DNA from: Rubrivivax sp.
GTDB lineage: Bacteria > Pseudomonadota > Gammaproteobacteria > Burkholderiales > Burkholderiaceae_C
DNA length: 52,236 nt
Direction of reading: 5' to 3'
Assembly: GCA_027491255.1 (NCBI GenBank)
Contig: JAIXWM010000139.1
Span: 1 to 52,236 of the forward strand
The translations under genes were made by a program, and so were the position numbers. The notes under the pieces are model-generated. The model made no database searches, was not told the DNA's origin, and worked only from the letters and a program-made list of their open reading frames with translations. Below, piece by piece: positions 16,902-24,507 of this stretch; the stretch's first letter is position 1; every line of letters begins with the position of its first letter.

Positions 16902-18187
16902 CGCAAGGATTTCCTGGCCGGAGCGGGTGCGGTCGTCAGGCCTGCGAGCTCGCGCAGATGCCGGTCCTCGAAGCCGCTGCGCTGCAGCCAGTCGATGGCC
17001 GGCTTTGCGGCGGCGCGCTGGCCCGCGGCGACGGCGCTTTCCAGCAGCACGCGCGCGTCGCGCGGTTCGCGCTGCACAGCGTAGTTCTCCTGCGCCAGAC
17101 GCAGGGCGGCTGCAGCGTCGCCGCGCAGGCGCAGTTCGAAACGAGCTTCCTCGGCGCGGTGGGTGGTGTCGCCGCGCGCCCGGGCTGCGGCGTAGCGGTC
17201 CTGCAAGGCGTGCTGCCAGCGTTCGGCTTCGGGCCGCTTCAGGGTGGCGGCGGCCTCGGCCAGTCTCAGCAGCAGGCTGTCGGCGGCCTCCCGTCCGGCA
17301 AGCTCCTGCAACACCATCTCGTGCTGGCCGGTGTCGAGCAGGTGATCGGCCCAGGCCGTGCGCAGGTAGACGCTTTCCACGTCCAGGGCCAGCGCCGCGC
17401 GGTAGAGGCTCTCGGCTACCTGTGGCTGGCCTTGCCATGCCGCCACTTCGGCCATGCGGGTGAACAGCCAGGACCGTTGCTGCGCCGAACTCGCCGCCGC
17501 CACGGCCTGGCCGAGCGTGCGCGAGGCCGCGGCCAGCCGGCCGGAGTAGGCCAGCGCCAGCCCTTCGCAGGCGCCGGCCAAGGCTGGACGGTCGAGTCGC
17601 CGCAGTGCCGCGCATTCGCGCTGCGCCAGCGCCGGTTCGGCCTGGACCAGGAGCACGGCACCGCGCCAGGCGTGGGCCTGCGCGTGTGCCGGATCCAGCG
17701 CCAGAGCCGCCTGGAAATCCTGCAGCGCGCCCGCGAAGTCGTGTCGGTACTGGCGCAGGGCGCCACGCAGGGTCAGCCACTCGGCCGTAGGCTCGCCCCT
17801 CGCACGGGCCAGCGCGGCCTCGGCGTAGCCGGCATAGCGCGGATCCCCACTTTCCAGGGCGAGTTCGAAGTAGCGGTCGGCCAACTGCGTCGCCGCGGCT
17901 GCGGGCGCTGCTTCGGCCGCAGCGGCTGCCCGCAGGGCAGCCAGATCGCGGGCGATGGAGTCGCTGGCGCGCCAGGGCAGGCGTTCGAGGACTTGGGCGT
18001 CGTCTGTCGGGACAAAAGGAGCGGCGTGCAGCCTGGCCGCGCCGACGACAAACAGGAGCGCGCACGCCGCCAGGCTCGTGGTGACGGCGCCACGAAGACC
18101 GGCGCTGCGATGTCCCGCCCCCCCACGGATTTGCGCGGACGCGCTACATTCGCGCGCGGGCCGTAGAGGCCGTATAGTGAAAACCAT
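16898..18187 (-). CDS. TPR-repeat protein, membrane-anchored or exported
   Basis: 429 residues. A long N-terminal stretch precedes one hydrophobic segment (about 36-54, LAACALLFVVGAARLHAA), which could be a signal peptide or an anchor. The rest is alpha-helical with tetratricopeptide-like repeats, clearest at RGALRQYRHDFAGALQDFQA, ALDPAHAQAHAWRGAVLLVQ and the VAESLYRAALALD region. TPRs mediate protein contacts, and the obvious partner is the HupE-type protein encoded immediately downstream with ATGA overlap. ATG 18187 is used (GTG 18190 is also in frame); no later start codon precedes the hydrophobic segment. The start is only 15 bases from the divergent small gene. Confidence 0.78.
   Translation of the reverse strand: MVFTIRPLRPARECSASAQIRGGAGHRSAGLRGAVTTSLAACALLFVVGAARLHAAPFVPTDDAQVLERLPWRASDSIARDLAALRAAAAAEAAPAAAATQLADRYFELALESGDPRYAGYAEAALARARGEPTAEWLTLRGALRQYRHDFAGALQDFQAALALDPAHAQAHAWRGAVLLVQAEPALAQRECAALRRLDRPALAGACEGLALAYSGRLAAASRTLGQAVAAASSAQQRSWLFTRMAEVAAWQGQPQVAESLYRAALALDVESVYLRTAWADHLLDTGQHEMVLQELAGREAADSLLLRLAEAAATLKRPEAERWQHALQDRYAAARARGDTTHRAEEARFELRLRGDAAAALRLAQENYAVQREPRDARVLLESAVAAGQRAAAKPAIDWLQRSGFEDRHLRELAGLTTAPAPARKSLR
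18173..18178 (+). promoter_or_regulatory. -10-like hexamer for the small secreted peptide gene
   Basis: TATAGT lies 24 bases before the ATG at 18203, inside the 15-base gap plus the start region of the divergent TPR gene. No convincing -35 is placed 16-18 bases upstream, so an extended or activated promoter is likely. Confidence 0.3.
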
Positions 18188-18202
18188 CACCGGAGTCTAC
18201 CC

Positions 18203-18400
18203 ATGACCAAGTTCCTTTCCGCTGTCGTCGCCACGGCTTTCGCGCTGGGCGCAGCCTCCGTCTTTGCCGGCGCCCACGGCGGCGCCATGAAGGACGACAA
18301 GAAGATGGAAGAGTGCAAGAAGATGGACGCGGCCAAGGCCGATGCCAAGATGAAGGACGAGTGCAAGAAGCTGATGGACGCCGCTGCCAAGAAGAAGTAA
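18203..18400 (+). CDS. Small secreted Lys/Met/Asp-rich peptide with two cysteines
   Basis: 65 residues. A clear signal peptide (1-22 or 23, cleaved after VFA) is followed by a mature part of about 43 residues made almost only of Lys, Met, Asp, Glu and Ala, with repeated units (MKDDKKMEECKKM and MKDECKKLM) each holding one Cys. It resembles the small periplasmic MxKDx-repeat peptides of proteobacteria, whose function is not established. The Met/Cys/His content suggests metal binding (inference). CCGGAG precedes the ATG as Shine-Dalgarno, and a strong terminator follows, so it is a stand-alone, probably well-expressed transcript. Confidence 0.8.
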   Translation: MTKFLSAVVATAFALGAASVFAGAHGGAMKDDKKMEECKKMDAAKADAKMKDECKKLMDAAAKKK

Positions 18401-18454
18401 GCCCCGCGGCGCAGCATTTCTCCACGCGCGGCCCTCGGCGCCGCGAGTTTTCCT

Positions 18455-18476
18455 GCACGGGCCGAAAGGCCCGTGC
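18455..18476 (+). terminator. Strong hairpin terminator of the small peptide gene
   Basis: GCACGGGCC and GGCCCGTGC make a perfect 9-bp stem closed by a GAAA tetraloop, 54 bases after the stop. It is followed by TGCGTTTG, a modest T stretch. This is the best terminator structure in the window. Confidence 0.7.
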
Positions 18477-18563
18477 TGCGTTTGGGGGCCGGGTGCCACG
18501 CCGTTGTGGTGCTGACCCGACCCCACAATCTTGATCGACGGCCTCCCGGCCAGGACGCTCCTC

Positions 18564-19817
18564 ATGAACGGACCGCCCCACGGACGCTTCGAGCAGTCCT
18601 TCATGTTCCACATGATCCGGGACTTCTTCCTGCTGCTGCTGGCCGTGGCGGCGGTGGAGCTCGGCATCCGTTATGCCGCGCTGCTGTACGACTTCCGCAC
18701 GGCCGAGCCGCAGCGCGTGCAACGGGCGGCTGCGCAACTGGCCGAGGACGTCAAGTCCATCATGCTCAACGCGGGCGGGCCGACGGCCGCGCAGACCGTC
18801 TATCCGATCCTGAACCGCAATTACGACGACCTTCGGCTGACGATCGCGATCGAGCCTTCGCCGGTGACCGTCGAGTCGATGAAGGCCTCGCGCAGCATGG
18901 ACCCCCAGGGCTTGAAGCCGAAATGGCCCGAGGGCGCGCACCAGCAGTCCAGCACCGTGCTGAAGGCCGAGCAGTACTGCCTCGGCTGTCATGTCAAGGC
19001 CCAGGTGGGCGAGGTGCTCGGCACCGTCACCGTGCGCAGCTATCTCGCGCGCAAGGAGGCCGTCTGGTGGGAGGAAGTGCGCGTGACCGCCGCGGCGCTC
19101 AGCCTGAAGATTCTGGTCCACACGGTGGTGCTGCTGCTGCTGCTGCGCGTGCGCATGGCACCGTTGATGACGCTGCGCAGCACGGCGGCGACGCTGGCCA
19201 AGGGCGTGATGGACCTCAGCCCGCGCGCGCGCATCAGTTCCGAAGACGAGTTCGGCGAACTCGCGCAGGACCTGAACCATTTCCTCGATCGCATCACCCT
19301 CGTGGTGCACGATCTCGACCGCATCCTCAGCGAGGTCGTGCGCGTGGGCGAGCGGCTAGGGACCTTGAACCGGCACCTGGAGCAGCAACTCGAGTCGCTG
19401 CGCGACGGCAGCCTGCGGACCCTGGCCGACGGCGCCGAGCGCGGCCTTGCGGCCCGGGTGGCGGCTGCGCGCGAGGTGGGCGCCTTCGACGTGCTGCACC
19501 GCGTCCTCGACGAGGCGGTGGTGGTCAGTGCGTTGCGGCCCGACGAAGCCGAGCGTCTGCGCGCGCCGCTGGCCCGGCTGGGTGAGCGCTTCGTCGCCGT
19601 GACGGATGCCCTCGAGCGTGCCGCGCCGCCCGTGCTCGTGGCCCAGGCGCAGTCGAGCGAGTACCAGGCGTTCGCTCAGTCCTTGCGAGAGATGGCACTG
19701 CTCGAGGCCCAGATGCAGACCGTCGCGGAGTCCGGGCAGCAGGTCCTGCAACGGCTGGCGTCCGGGCGTCCCTCGGGCGGCATGCCGGGCAGCGCGCCGG
19801 GCGCGGCCGAGCGTTGA
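18564..19817 (+). CDS. Membrane receptor with periplasmic c-type haem site and HAMP domain, no output domain
   Basis: 417 residues. TM1 (about 20-42), a periplasmic sensor of about 130 residues, TM2 (about 174-195) and a HAMP domain (about 196-248, with the DEFGELAQDLNHF second helix) are followed by about 170 residues of helical, Glu/Arg/Ala-rich sequence. The sensor contains one covalent haem motif, CLGCH (139-143), in a context typical of the DUF3365/Tll0287-like haem sensor domain. No methyl-accepting hairpin, kinase, GGDEF or cyclase domain follows. ATG 18564 has AGGA 8 bases upstream; TTG 18531 and ATG 18597 are alternatives. The neighbouring, convergent diguanylate cyclase gene is a possible signalling partner. 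Confidence 0.82.
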   Translation: MNGPPHGRFEQSFMFHMIRDFFLLLLAVAAVELGIRYAALLYDFRTAEPQRVQRAAAQLAEDVKSIMLNAGGPTAAQTVYPILNRNYDDLRLTIAIEPSPVTVESMKASRSMDPQGLKPKWPEGAHQQSSTVLKAEQYCLGCHVKAQVGEVLGTVTVRSYLARKEAVWWEEVRVTAAALSLKILVHTVVLLLLLRVRMAPLMTLRSTAATLAKGVMDLSPRARISSEDEFGELAQDLNHFLDRITLVVHDLDRILSEVVRVGERLGTLNRHLEQQLESLRDGSLRTLADGAERGLAARVAAAREVGAFDVLHRVLDEAVVVSALRPDEAERLRAPLARLGERFVAVTDALERAAPPVLVAQAQSSEYQAFAQSLREMALLEAQMQTVAESGQQVLQRLASGRPSGGMPGSAPGAAER

Positions 19818-19871
19818 GTTCGAGCCGGGGGGGGGAGTCCGGAATCCTTCAGGCGTCTCTTCGGCGGGCCG

Positions 19872-21038
19872 TCAGTCGCTGCCGCCGTGGGCCGACGGAT
19901 TTTCGGTCCTGCGGGGCGTGTCTGCGGCCGCGACCACCCGGTCACGGCCAGCCTCCTTCGCGCGGTACAGCGCGAGGTCGGCGCGGTCGATGAAATCGCG
20001 CAGGGTGTCACCCTCGACGGCATGGGCAACCCCGAAGCTGGCCGTGGCCTGGCCCACCACGGGCACGGGCGATTCGCGCAGCGCTGCGGCAAGCCGTTCG
20101 GCCAGACGTGTGGCGCCCTCCAGGTCGGTGTCCGTGCAGACCACCAGAAACTCCTCTCCGCCCCAGCGGCCGATCACGTCGGACAGCCGGGTCACCTGCT
20201 GCAGCACGCGTGCCACGCTGCGCAGCACATCATCGCCAGCCTCATGGCCGTGGCGGTCGTTCACGGACTTGAAGCGGTCCATGTCGAGAAGGATGACCGA
20301 CACAGGGTGACCGCGCCGGGCCCGATCCAATTCCCGTTCGAGCACGTCTTCCAGGCGGCGGCGGCTCGAGACGCCGGTCAGCACGTCGATCATCGCCATC
20401 TGCTCGTAGCGGTAGGCGGCGACCATCGACACCAGGCGCTGGCGGTTGTGGAGGCCGCCGACGATGGCCGCCACCAGAATCAGGGACAGCAGTTCGCCAA
20501 ACAGCACGAGCAGTGCCAGCGCCCCCCTCGGATCGACCGTCAAGATCGTGAGGGTGAACAGCGACAAGGTCAGCACGTTGAAGGCGGTCCGCGGCCTCCT
20601 GGGCACGTGGTACATCAGATTGGCGAGCATCATCGCCACGCCCAGCAGCACGAGGCTCTTGCGTTCCAGCAGGGAGGCCATGCCCATCACGAGCACGCTG
20701 CCCACCATCACGACCACGTGAGCCCACAGCAGCCTGCGGCGCAGGACCTTGGAAAACCGGCTCCCGGCCCACAGCAGCAGGGCCGGCACGACGCCCAGCG
20801 CATAGGTGGTGTGGGCCACCGCATGCGTGAGGTAGATCGGCGACCCCTGCAGGATGCCGGCCTCAGCACGCATGAAGTCGATGGACCACAGCAGGGCGAC
20901 AAAGAGCACCATGATCGGCGACATCGCGCGCGCGATCTGGATGTTGGTGTCGTCGAGCCGGTCTCGCATCAGCTGGCGCTCCTCGGGCGTCAACTCCTCG
21001 ACGATCGGTCCTTCGTGAAGCTGGAGCAACATCCTCAT
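19872..21038 (-). CDS. Membrane diguanylate cyclase (GGDEF)
   Basis: 388 residues. Six predicted membrane helices between about 40 and 197 act as an unrecognised integral sensor. The C-terminal GGDEF domain (about 212-375) is complete: DMDRFKSVND (252-261) for metal and base contacts, the active-site loop GGEEF (293-297) and the inhibitory I-site RLSD (284-287) exactly five residues before it. It should make cyclic di-GMP and be product-inhibited. ATG 21038 is chosen (GAAAG 7 bases upstream); ATG 21092 and TTG 21113 are in frame. Its 3' end is 54 bases from the haem-HAMP receptor gene on the other strand. Confidence 0.88.
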   Translation of the reverse strand: MRMLLQLHEGPIVEELTPEERQLMRDRLDDTNIQIARAMSPIMVLFVALLWSIDFMRAEAGILQGSPIYLTHAVAHTTYALGVVPALLLWAGSRFSKVLRRRLLWAHVVVMVGSVLVMGMASLLERKSLVLLGVAMMLANLMYHVPRRPRTAFNVLTLSLFTLTILTVDPRGALALLVLFGELLSLILVAAIVGGLHNRQRLVSMVAAYRYEQMAMIDVLTGVSSRRRLEDVLERELDRARRGHPVSVILLDMDRFKSVNDRHGHEAGDDVLRSVARVLQQVTRLSDVIGRWGGEEFLVVCTDTDLEGATRLAERLAAALRESPVPVVGQATASFGVAHAVEGDTLRDFIDRADLALYRAKEAGRDRVVAAADTPRRTENPSAHGGSD

Positions 21039-21258
21039 GCCAAGTCTTTCGATGGCCAGGAACGGCGGCGCGTCGGCACATGGGCCACCCATGCAGTTCC
21101 GGTGGCTGGCCAAAGGCGCGGGTGTCGTGTAACCGGGAGTCTATGCGCGCCGCGGTCCTCCGCCCGGCGATGCGGTCCGTGCCAAGCGGGCCGGTGCCCG
21201 CGCCCTGGTCACGCAAGCACATGCGCGCGCCCGCGCCCCGCTGGGAAGCCGCATCCCG

Positions 21259-21375
21259 GTGTGCGGCCTCGGTCAGCCGCAGGGCGCCGACGACGCGACC
21301 CCGCGCCCGGCCCGCAGTGAGAGCGTCGTCATGACCGGTGTGGCATTGACCATCGACGGTGGCCGATCGGCCTTG
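21259..21375 (+). pseudogene. Remnant of the 3' end of a short-chain dehydrogenase gene
   Basis: One short frame reads GQPQGADDATPRPARSESVV then MTGVALTIDGGRSAL. This follows the C-terminal pattern of SDR enzymes, GQPEDVA...FLASDES.FVTG..L.VDGG. Nothing upstream encodes the Rossmann fold, and the frame continues past the normal SDR end without a stop. It is most simply a leftover of a deleted gene inside the 380-base gap between the cyclase and DUF4188 genes. The rest of the gap (21039-21258) shows nothing else. Confidence 0.45.
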
Positions 21376-21418
21376 CTGGCGCTTCAGCGGGCGCGGCGAT
21401 CAGGTGCTGCGGCCGGAT

Positions 21419-21889
21419 TCATCGTTCGCTGCGCAGGCGCCCTGCGGCCGACTGCAGTCCGGACTTTGCAGCCACGAGCGAGCCCGCCTTGCCCAGCCCG
21501 AAAGCGGGCATGTTCGCGTACACGTTCTCGTAGGTGCCGGGCTTGGCGAGGTAGGTTTCGTGCCAGATGCCCACGGTGCCGCCGGTGCCGACGGCCTGGT
21601 TGAAAGCCTGCCAGGCCGGCAGGTGGTGCGACTCCCGCGCCTTGGCGTAGGCCAGCAGGGCGTCCAGGCTGCGCCAGTACTGCACCAGGATGATCGTGCG
21701 GGAGAACCACATCTCGTGGCTGAGCAGGCCGAGTTCGGGCTTGGCGTACAACTCCTTGAGCATGCGCGGCATGGCCGTGGCCACCGGCAGCCACTTGTGC
21801 AGCAGCCAAGGCTGGTTGATTCGCATGCCGATGAGGAACACGGCGAACTCGCCCTCCATGCGGGCGGTCATGCGTTCACGATGGATCAT
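21419..21889 (-). CDS. DUF4188-family protein
   Basis: 156 residues matching the DUF4188 family (annotated in databases as monooxygenase-like, function unproven): RMTARMEGEFAVFLIGMRIN, the HKWLPVATAMPRM segment, FSRTIILVQYWRSLDALLAYA and the terminal GIWHETY plus YENVYANMP. The fold is expected to be a dimeric alpha/beta barrel like haem-dependent aldoxime dehydratases. It is cytoplasmic with no signal. ATG 21889 is preceded by a well-formed promoter with a dyad (21966-21993), suggesting single-gene regulation by a repressor or MerR-type activator not encoded nearby. Confidence 0.85.
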   Translation of the reverse strand: MIHRERMTARMEGEFAVFLIGMRINQPWLLHKWLPVATAMPRMLKELYAKPELGLLSHEMWFSRTIILVQYWRSLDALLAYAKARESHHLPAWQAFNQAVGTGGTVGIWHETYLAKPGTYENVYANMPAFGLGKAGSLVAAKSGLQSAAGRLRSER

Positions 21890-21965
21890 GGTTCGGGGCT
21901 CCAGGGTCGGGCGAGGGGAGGGCGCGTGTCGCGGCTTGCGTCGCCGCCGGGCGGTTCAAGAACGT

Positions 21966-21993
21966 ACTTTACATGCAAAATTGACAATGTCAA
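21966..21993 (-). promoter_or_regulatory. Promoter with overlapping operator-like dyad for the DUF4188 gene
   Basis: On the minus strand TTGACA (21993-21988), a 16-base spacer and TAAAGT (21971-21966) form a near-consensus promoter in an AT-rich island within GC-rich DNA. The -35 is part of TTGACATTGTCAA, a perfect 6-bp dyad around one base, and the spacer holds TTTGCATGTAAA, a near-palindrome. Either could bind a dimeric regulator. Confidence 0.55.
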
Positions 21994-22146
21994 GTTGTGG
22001 CCGGGAGAGTGACCGGATCGAGCCTGGATCATCCAGTGGTCAACGATGCACGAGTCCCCACCGCTGCGCCTACGGGCAGCAAGAAGAGGCGCGGGACGGC
22101 AATCGCCTGCCCCGCGCGCAGGGGCTGGGTCGGGTCGCGGGGCGTC

Positions 22147-22164
22147 AGCAGCTTCCCAGCTGCT
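22147..22164 (-). terminator. Hairpin at the end of the CBS-domain gene
   Basis: AGCAGCT and its complement AGCTGCT pair over a 4-base loop, touching the stop codon of the minus-strand CBS gene. It lacks a T-tract, so the termination role is tentative. Confidence 0.3.
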
Positions 22165-22601
22165 CAGGCGCCATGGCCCTTGATGTAGGTCTCGAGGAAG
22201 GAAACCTGCGCACCGAGCTGGCGGATCATGTCCTTGACGATGTCGCCGATCGAGACCACACCGACGACACGCCCACCGTCGAGCACCGGCAGGTGACGGA
22301 AGTTGCGGTTGGCCATCAGGCCCATGCAGGCCTCCAGCGGGTCCTCGGGGCGCACGGTCAGGGGGTCGCGGGTCATGATCTCGCCCACCGGGGTGGTGCG
22401 CGCATCCCGGCCTTCGAGCAGCACGCGGATGGCGCAGTCGCCCTGGGTGATGATGCCCGCGAGGCGCTCCTCTTCGAGAACGAGCACCGAGCGCACCCGG
22501 TTGGTCTTCATCAATTCGAGCGCGCGCTGCACGGGTTCGGCCGGCGTGACGCTGATCACGGCGCCGGATTTCTGGCTCAGGCAGGTCTTGACGGTGGTCA
22601 C
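22164..22601 (-). CDS. Tandem CBS-domain protein
   Basis: 145 residues forming one Bateman module. CBS1 (about 10-65) has RALELMKTNRVRSVLVLEEE and LAGIITQGDCAIRV; CBS2 (about 75-130) has VGEIMTRDPLTVRPEDPLEA, FRHLPVLDGGRVVGVVSIGD and IV. There is no other domain. Such stand-alone CBS pairs bind adenine nucleotides (AMP, ATP, NAD or S-adenosylmethionine) and act as energy sensors on partner proteins; the ligand and partner here are unknown. The start is GTG 22601, with AGGA about 10 bases upstream. Confidence 0.88.
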   Translation of the reverse strand: MTTVKTCLSQKSGAVISVTPAEPVQRALELMKTNRVRSVLVLEEERLAGIITQGDCAIRVLLEGRDARTTPVGEIMTRDPLTVRPEDPLEACMGLMANRNFRHLPVLDGGRVVGVVSIGDIVKDMIRQLGAQVSFLETYIKGHGA

Positions 22602-22756
22602 GGTGCAGTCCTAGGCGGGATATCGGCCCAAGACTTTACGCCAAGATGAGCGCGCGCCCACGGCGATCGACGGCATCAGATCGCTGCGCGGAACGGTCGC
22701 GGATCGCTTAGGCTAGCGGTTTGCGTTCACTGTCAGGGCTCGGCCCTTCTCCAGGC

Positions 22757-23575
22757 ATGCACTTCGTACCTGCGATCGACCCCGTGATGCCGGCCACTGC
22801 GTCGGGCTGGTGGCTCGTTTTCGTGGGCGGCAAGCTGCTGCTGCCCGCCGACGAGTTGCGGCCGCTCGAGCCGGTGCCGTCGGTCGCTTTCGAGGCCGAT
22901 GCGGACTCGCGGCACTTCCTCGGCCGGCTCGATGGCCTGGACTGCTGGGTCGCGCAGCTGAAGAGCGCGCCGGCGGGCTGGCGTGAGGTCCCCTTGCGCT
23001 CGGCCATGATGCAGTTCCCGGGGCCGCTGGCGGGGCTGGCCGGGCGCGCCGCGCAGGTGCTGGAATGGGACCGCACGCACCGCTACTGCGGCGTCTGTGG
23101 CACACCCACCGAGCTGCAGCCCGGCGAGCGCGCGCGCCGGTGCCCCGCGTGCGGCCATTCGTCCTATCCGCGCCTGAGCCCGGCGATGATGGCGCTCGTG
23201 TGGCGCGCCGACCGTGGCCGCCCCGAGCTGCTGCTGGCGCGGGCGCCGCACTTCGCTCCGGGCATGTTCAGCGCCCTGGCAGGCTTCGTCGAGGCCGGCG
23301 AGTCGCTGGAGGACTGCGTGCACCGCGAGGTGCAGGAAGAGGTGAGCCTGCAGGTGCACAACCTGCGCTACTACGGCAGCCAGAGCTGGCCCTTCCCGAA
23401 CAGCCTGATGGTGGCCTTCACGGCGCAGTGGGCCGGTGGTGAGATCGTGCCCCAGCCGGGCGAGATCGAGGAGGCGGGCTGGTTCGCCCTGGACGCCCTG
23501 CCGAAGATACCGCCCCGGTTCTCGATTTCCGGGCACCTGATCCGCGACACGGTGCAGGCTCTGGCGCAAGGTTGA
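22757..23575 (+). CDS. nudC: NAD(H) pyrophosphatase / RNA-decapping Nudix hydrolase NudC
   Basis: 272 residues. The N-terminal domain is followed by a four-Cys zinc ribbon (C111, C114, C129, C132) and the Nudix box GFVEAGESLEDCVHREVQEE (176-195), which has all the catalytic Glu and Gly positions. The NudC signature SQPWPFPxS reads SQSWPFPNS (208-216), one substitution. The enzyme hydrolyses NAD(H) to NMN(H) and AMP and removes NAD caps from RNA. ATG 22757 is preferred because the normal N-terminus follows; TTG 22721 is upstream in frame. The gene is convergent with the GntR regulator. Confidence 0.9.
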   Translation: MHFVPAIDPVMPATASGWWLVFVGGKLLLPADELRPLEPVPSVAFEADADSRHFLGRLDGLDCWVAQLKSAPAGWREVPLRSAMMQFPGPLAGLAGRAAQVLEWDRTHRYCGVCGTPTELQPGERARRCPACGHSSYPRLSPAMMALVWRADRGRPELLLARAPHFAPGMFSALAGFVEAGESLEDCVHREVQEEVSLQVHNLRYYGSQSWPFPNSLMVAFTAQWAGGEIVPQPGEIEEAGWFALDALPKIPPRFSISGHLIRDTVQALAQG

Positions 23576-23633
23576 CGCGCAGCGGGCGCCCGCGGGCCCG
23601 TCAGCGGCGCGCGCATGCGTGTGGCTTGGCCTG

Positions 23634-24392
23634 TCAGCCTGCTGCGCGGTCCTTCAGGCGCCAGGTGGTCACGAATTCGAACCGATCGACCGGGTACAGG
23701 TTGACCGACATGGAGAGCAGGCGCGATTCCCCCCGGTACTGACGCCGCACGCGCAGTCCCGGTGAACCGGTCTTGACCTGCAGCAGTCGGGCGCTGTCCC
23801 TGGGCAGGGCGACGGCACCGACCGTCTGACGCACCTCGACAATGGTTTCGCCGCCGTGCTTTTCGACCAGGCCGTGGATCCAGCCGCTGCCGCCCTGCAA
23901 CTCGCTCCAGACGCCCTCCAGGCCCGGGCGGACGTACACGCGCATGTCGACGATGGGGACATCGCTGGCGCGGGGGTAGCGGCAGACCTCCATCTCGAGC
24001 CAGCGCTCGCCGGGCGCGTACTCGAGCCACGCAGACAGCGGCGGGGCGGGCTCGATCCAGCGGCACTGGCGGGCTTCCAGGCGCGTCTCCTGCGTGTACT
24101 GCATCAGGTCGGCCAGCGAGCCGAGGGTGGCGACATAGCGCTCGCTCGCCCGGGCGGCCTGCACGCGCGTGCCCACGCCCTGGTGGCGGCTGAGCAGCCC
24201 GAGCTCGCACAGGATCCTGACCGCCTCTCGCAGCGTGTGGCGCGACACACCGAAGGCTTCGCACAACTGGGGCTCGGGCGGCAGCAGCGAGCCCACCGGG
24301 TAGCGGCCTTCGGCGATGGCCGCCTGCAGCGCCGCGGCCACGTGCTGGTAGCGCGGCGCGGCTGCCGCCAGGCGGGAGAGGGACGCTTGCAT
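23634..24392 (-). CDS. GntR-family regulator with UTRA ligand domain
   Basis: 252 residues. The N-terminal winged helix (about 10-75: YQHVAAALQAAIAEGRYPVG, LLPPEPQLCEAFGVSRHTLR, EAVRILCELGLL) is the standard GntR DNA-binding domain. The remainder (about 90-245) is a UTRA effector domain ending LSMSVNLYPVDRFEF, as in HutC-type regulators. It is transcribed divergently from the catabolic operon at 24508, with a palindrome and promoter between them, so it probably represses that operon and is released by a pathway substrate or CoA ester (inference). Confidence 0.9.
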   Translation of the reverse strand: MQASLSRLAAAAPRYQHVAAALQAAIAEGRYPVGSLLPPEPQLCEAFGVSRHTLREAVRILCELGLLSRHQGVGTRVQAARASERYVATLGSLADLMQYTQETRLEARQCRWIEPAPPLSAWLEYAPGERWLEMEVCRYPRASDVPIVDMRVYVRPGLEGVWSELQGGSGWIHGLVEKHGGETIVEVRQTVGAVALPRDSARLLQVKTGSPGLRVRRQYRGESRLLSMSVNLYPVDRFEFVTTWRLKDRAAG

Positions 24393-24406
24393 CGGGGTCC
24401 TGCGGA

Positions 24407-24434
24407 TTGACAAGAGCGTGGCTTGGGTTATAAA
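24407..24434 (+). promoter_or_regulatory. Sigma-70 promoter of the large catabolic operon
   Basis: Consensus TTGACA (24407-24412), a 16-base spacer and TATAAA (24429-24434) lie 74 bases before the first gene's ATG, in the divergent gap with the GntR gene. Transcription would start near 24441, inside the palindrome described next. Confidence 0.7.
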
Positions 24435-24458
24435 CATCCGGACGTTTGGATGTCCGGA
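24432..24458. promoter_or_regulatory. Probable GntR/UTRA operator
   Basis: AAACATCCGGACGTTT (24432-24447) is a palindrome with only one mismatched base pair. It overlaps a second dyad, TCCGGAC (24437-24443) with GTCCGGA (24452-24458), eight bases apart. It covers the -10 end and predicted transcription start of the operon promoter, the ideal position for repression by the divergent GntR protein. Binding is inferred. Confidence 0.6.
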
Positions 24459-24507
24459 GCCCCGGTCCGGCAGGACATCGTCACCCTCGCCGGCACCCGC
24501 ACCGCCC

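Noticed and set aside
15744..18065. A 773-codon minus frame covering HupE and more
   Set aside because: Only the part from 16901 down is real; the rest is the TPR gene read in the wrong frame.
21981..21993. LexA box reading of the dyad TTGACAATGTCAA
   Set aside because: It lacks the CTGT-N8-ACAG pattern; an unidentified regulator is more honest.
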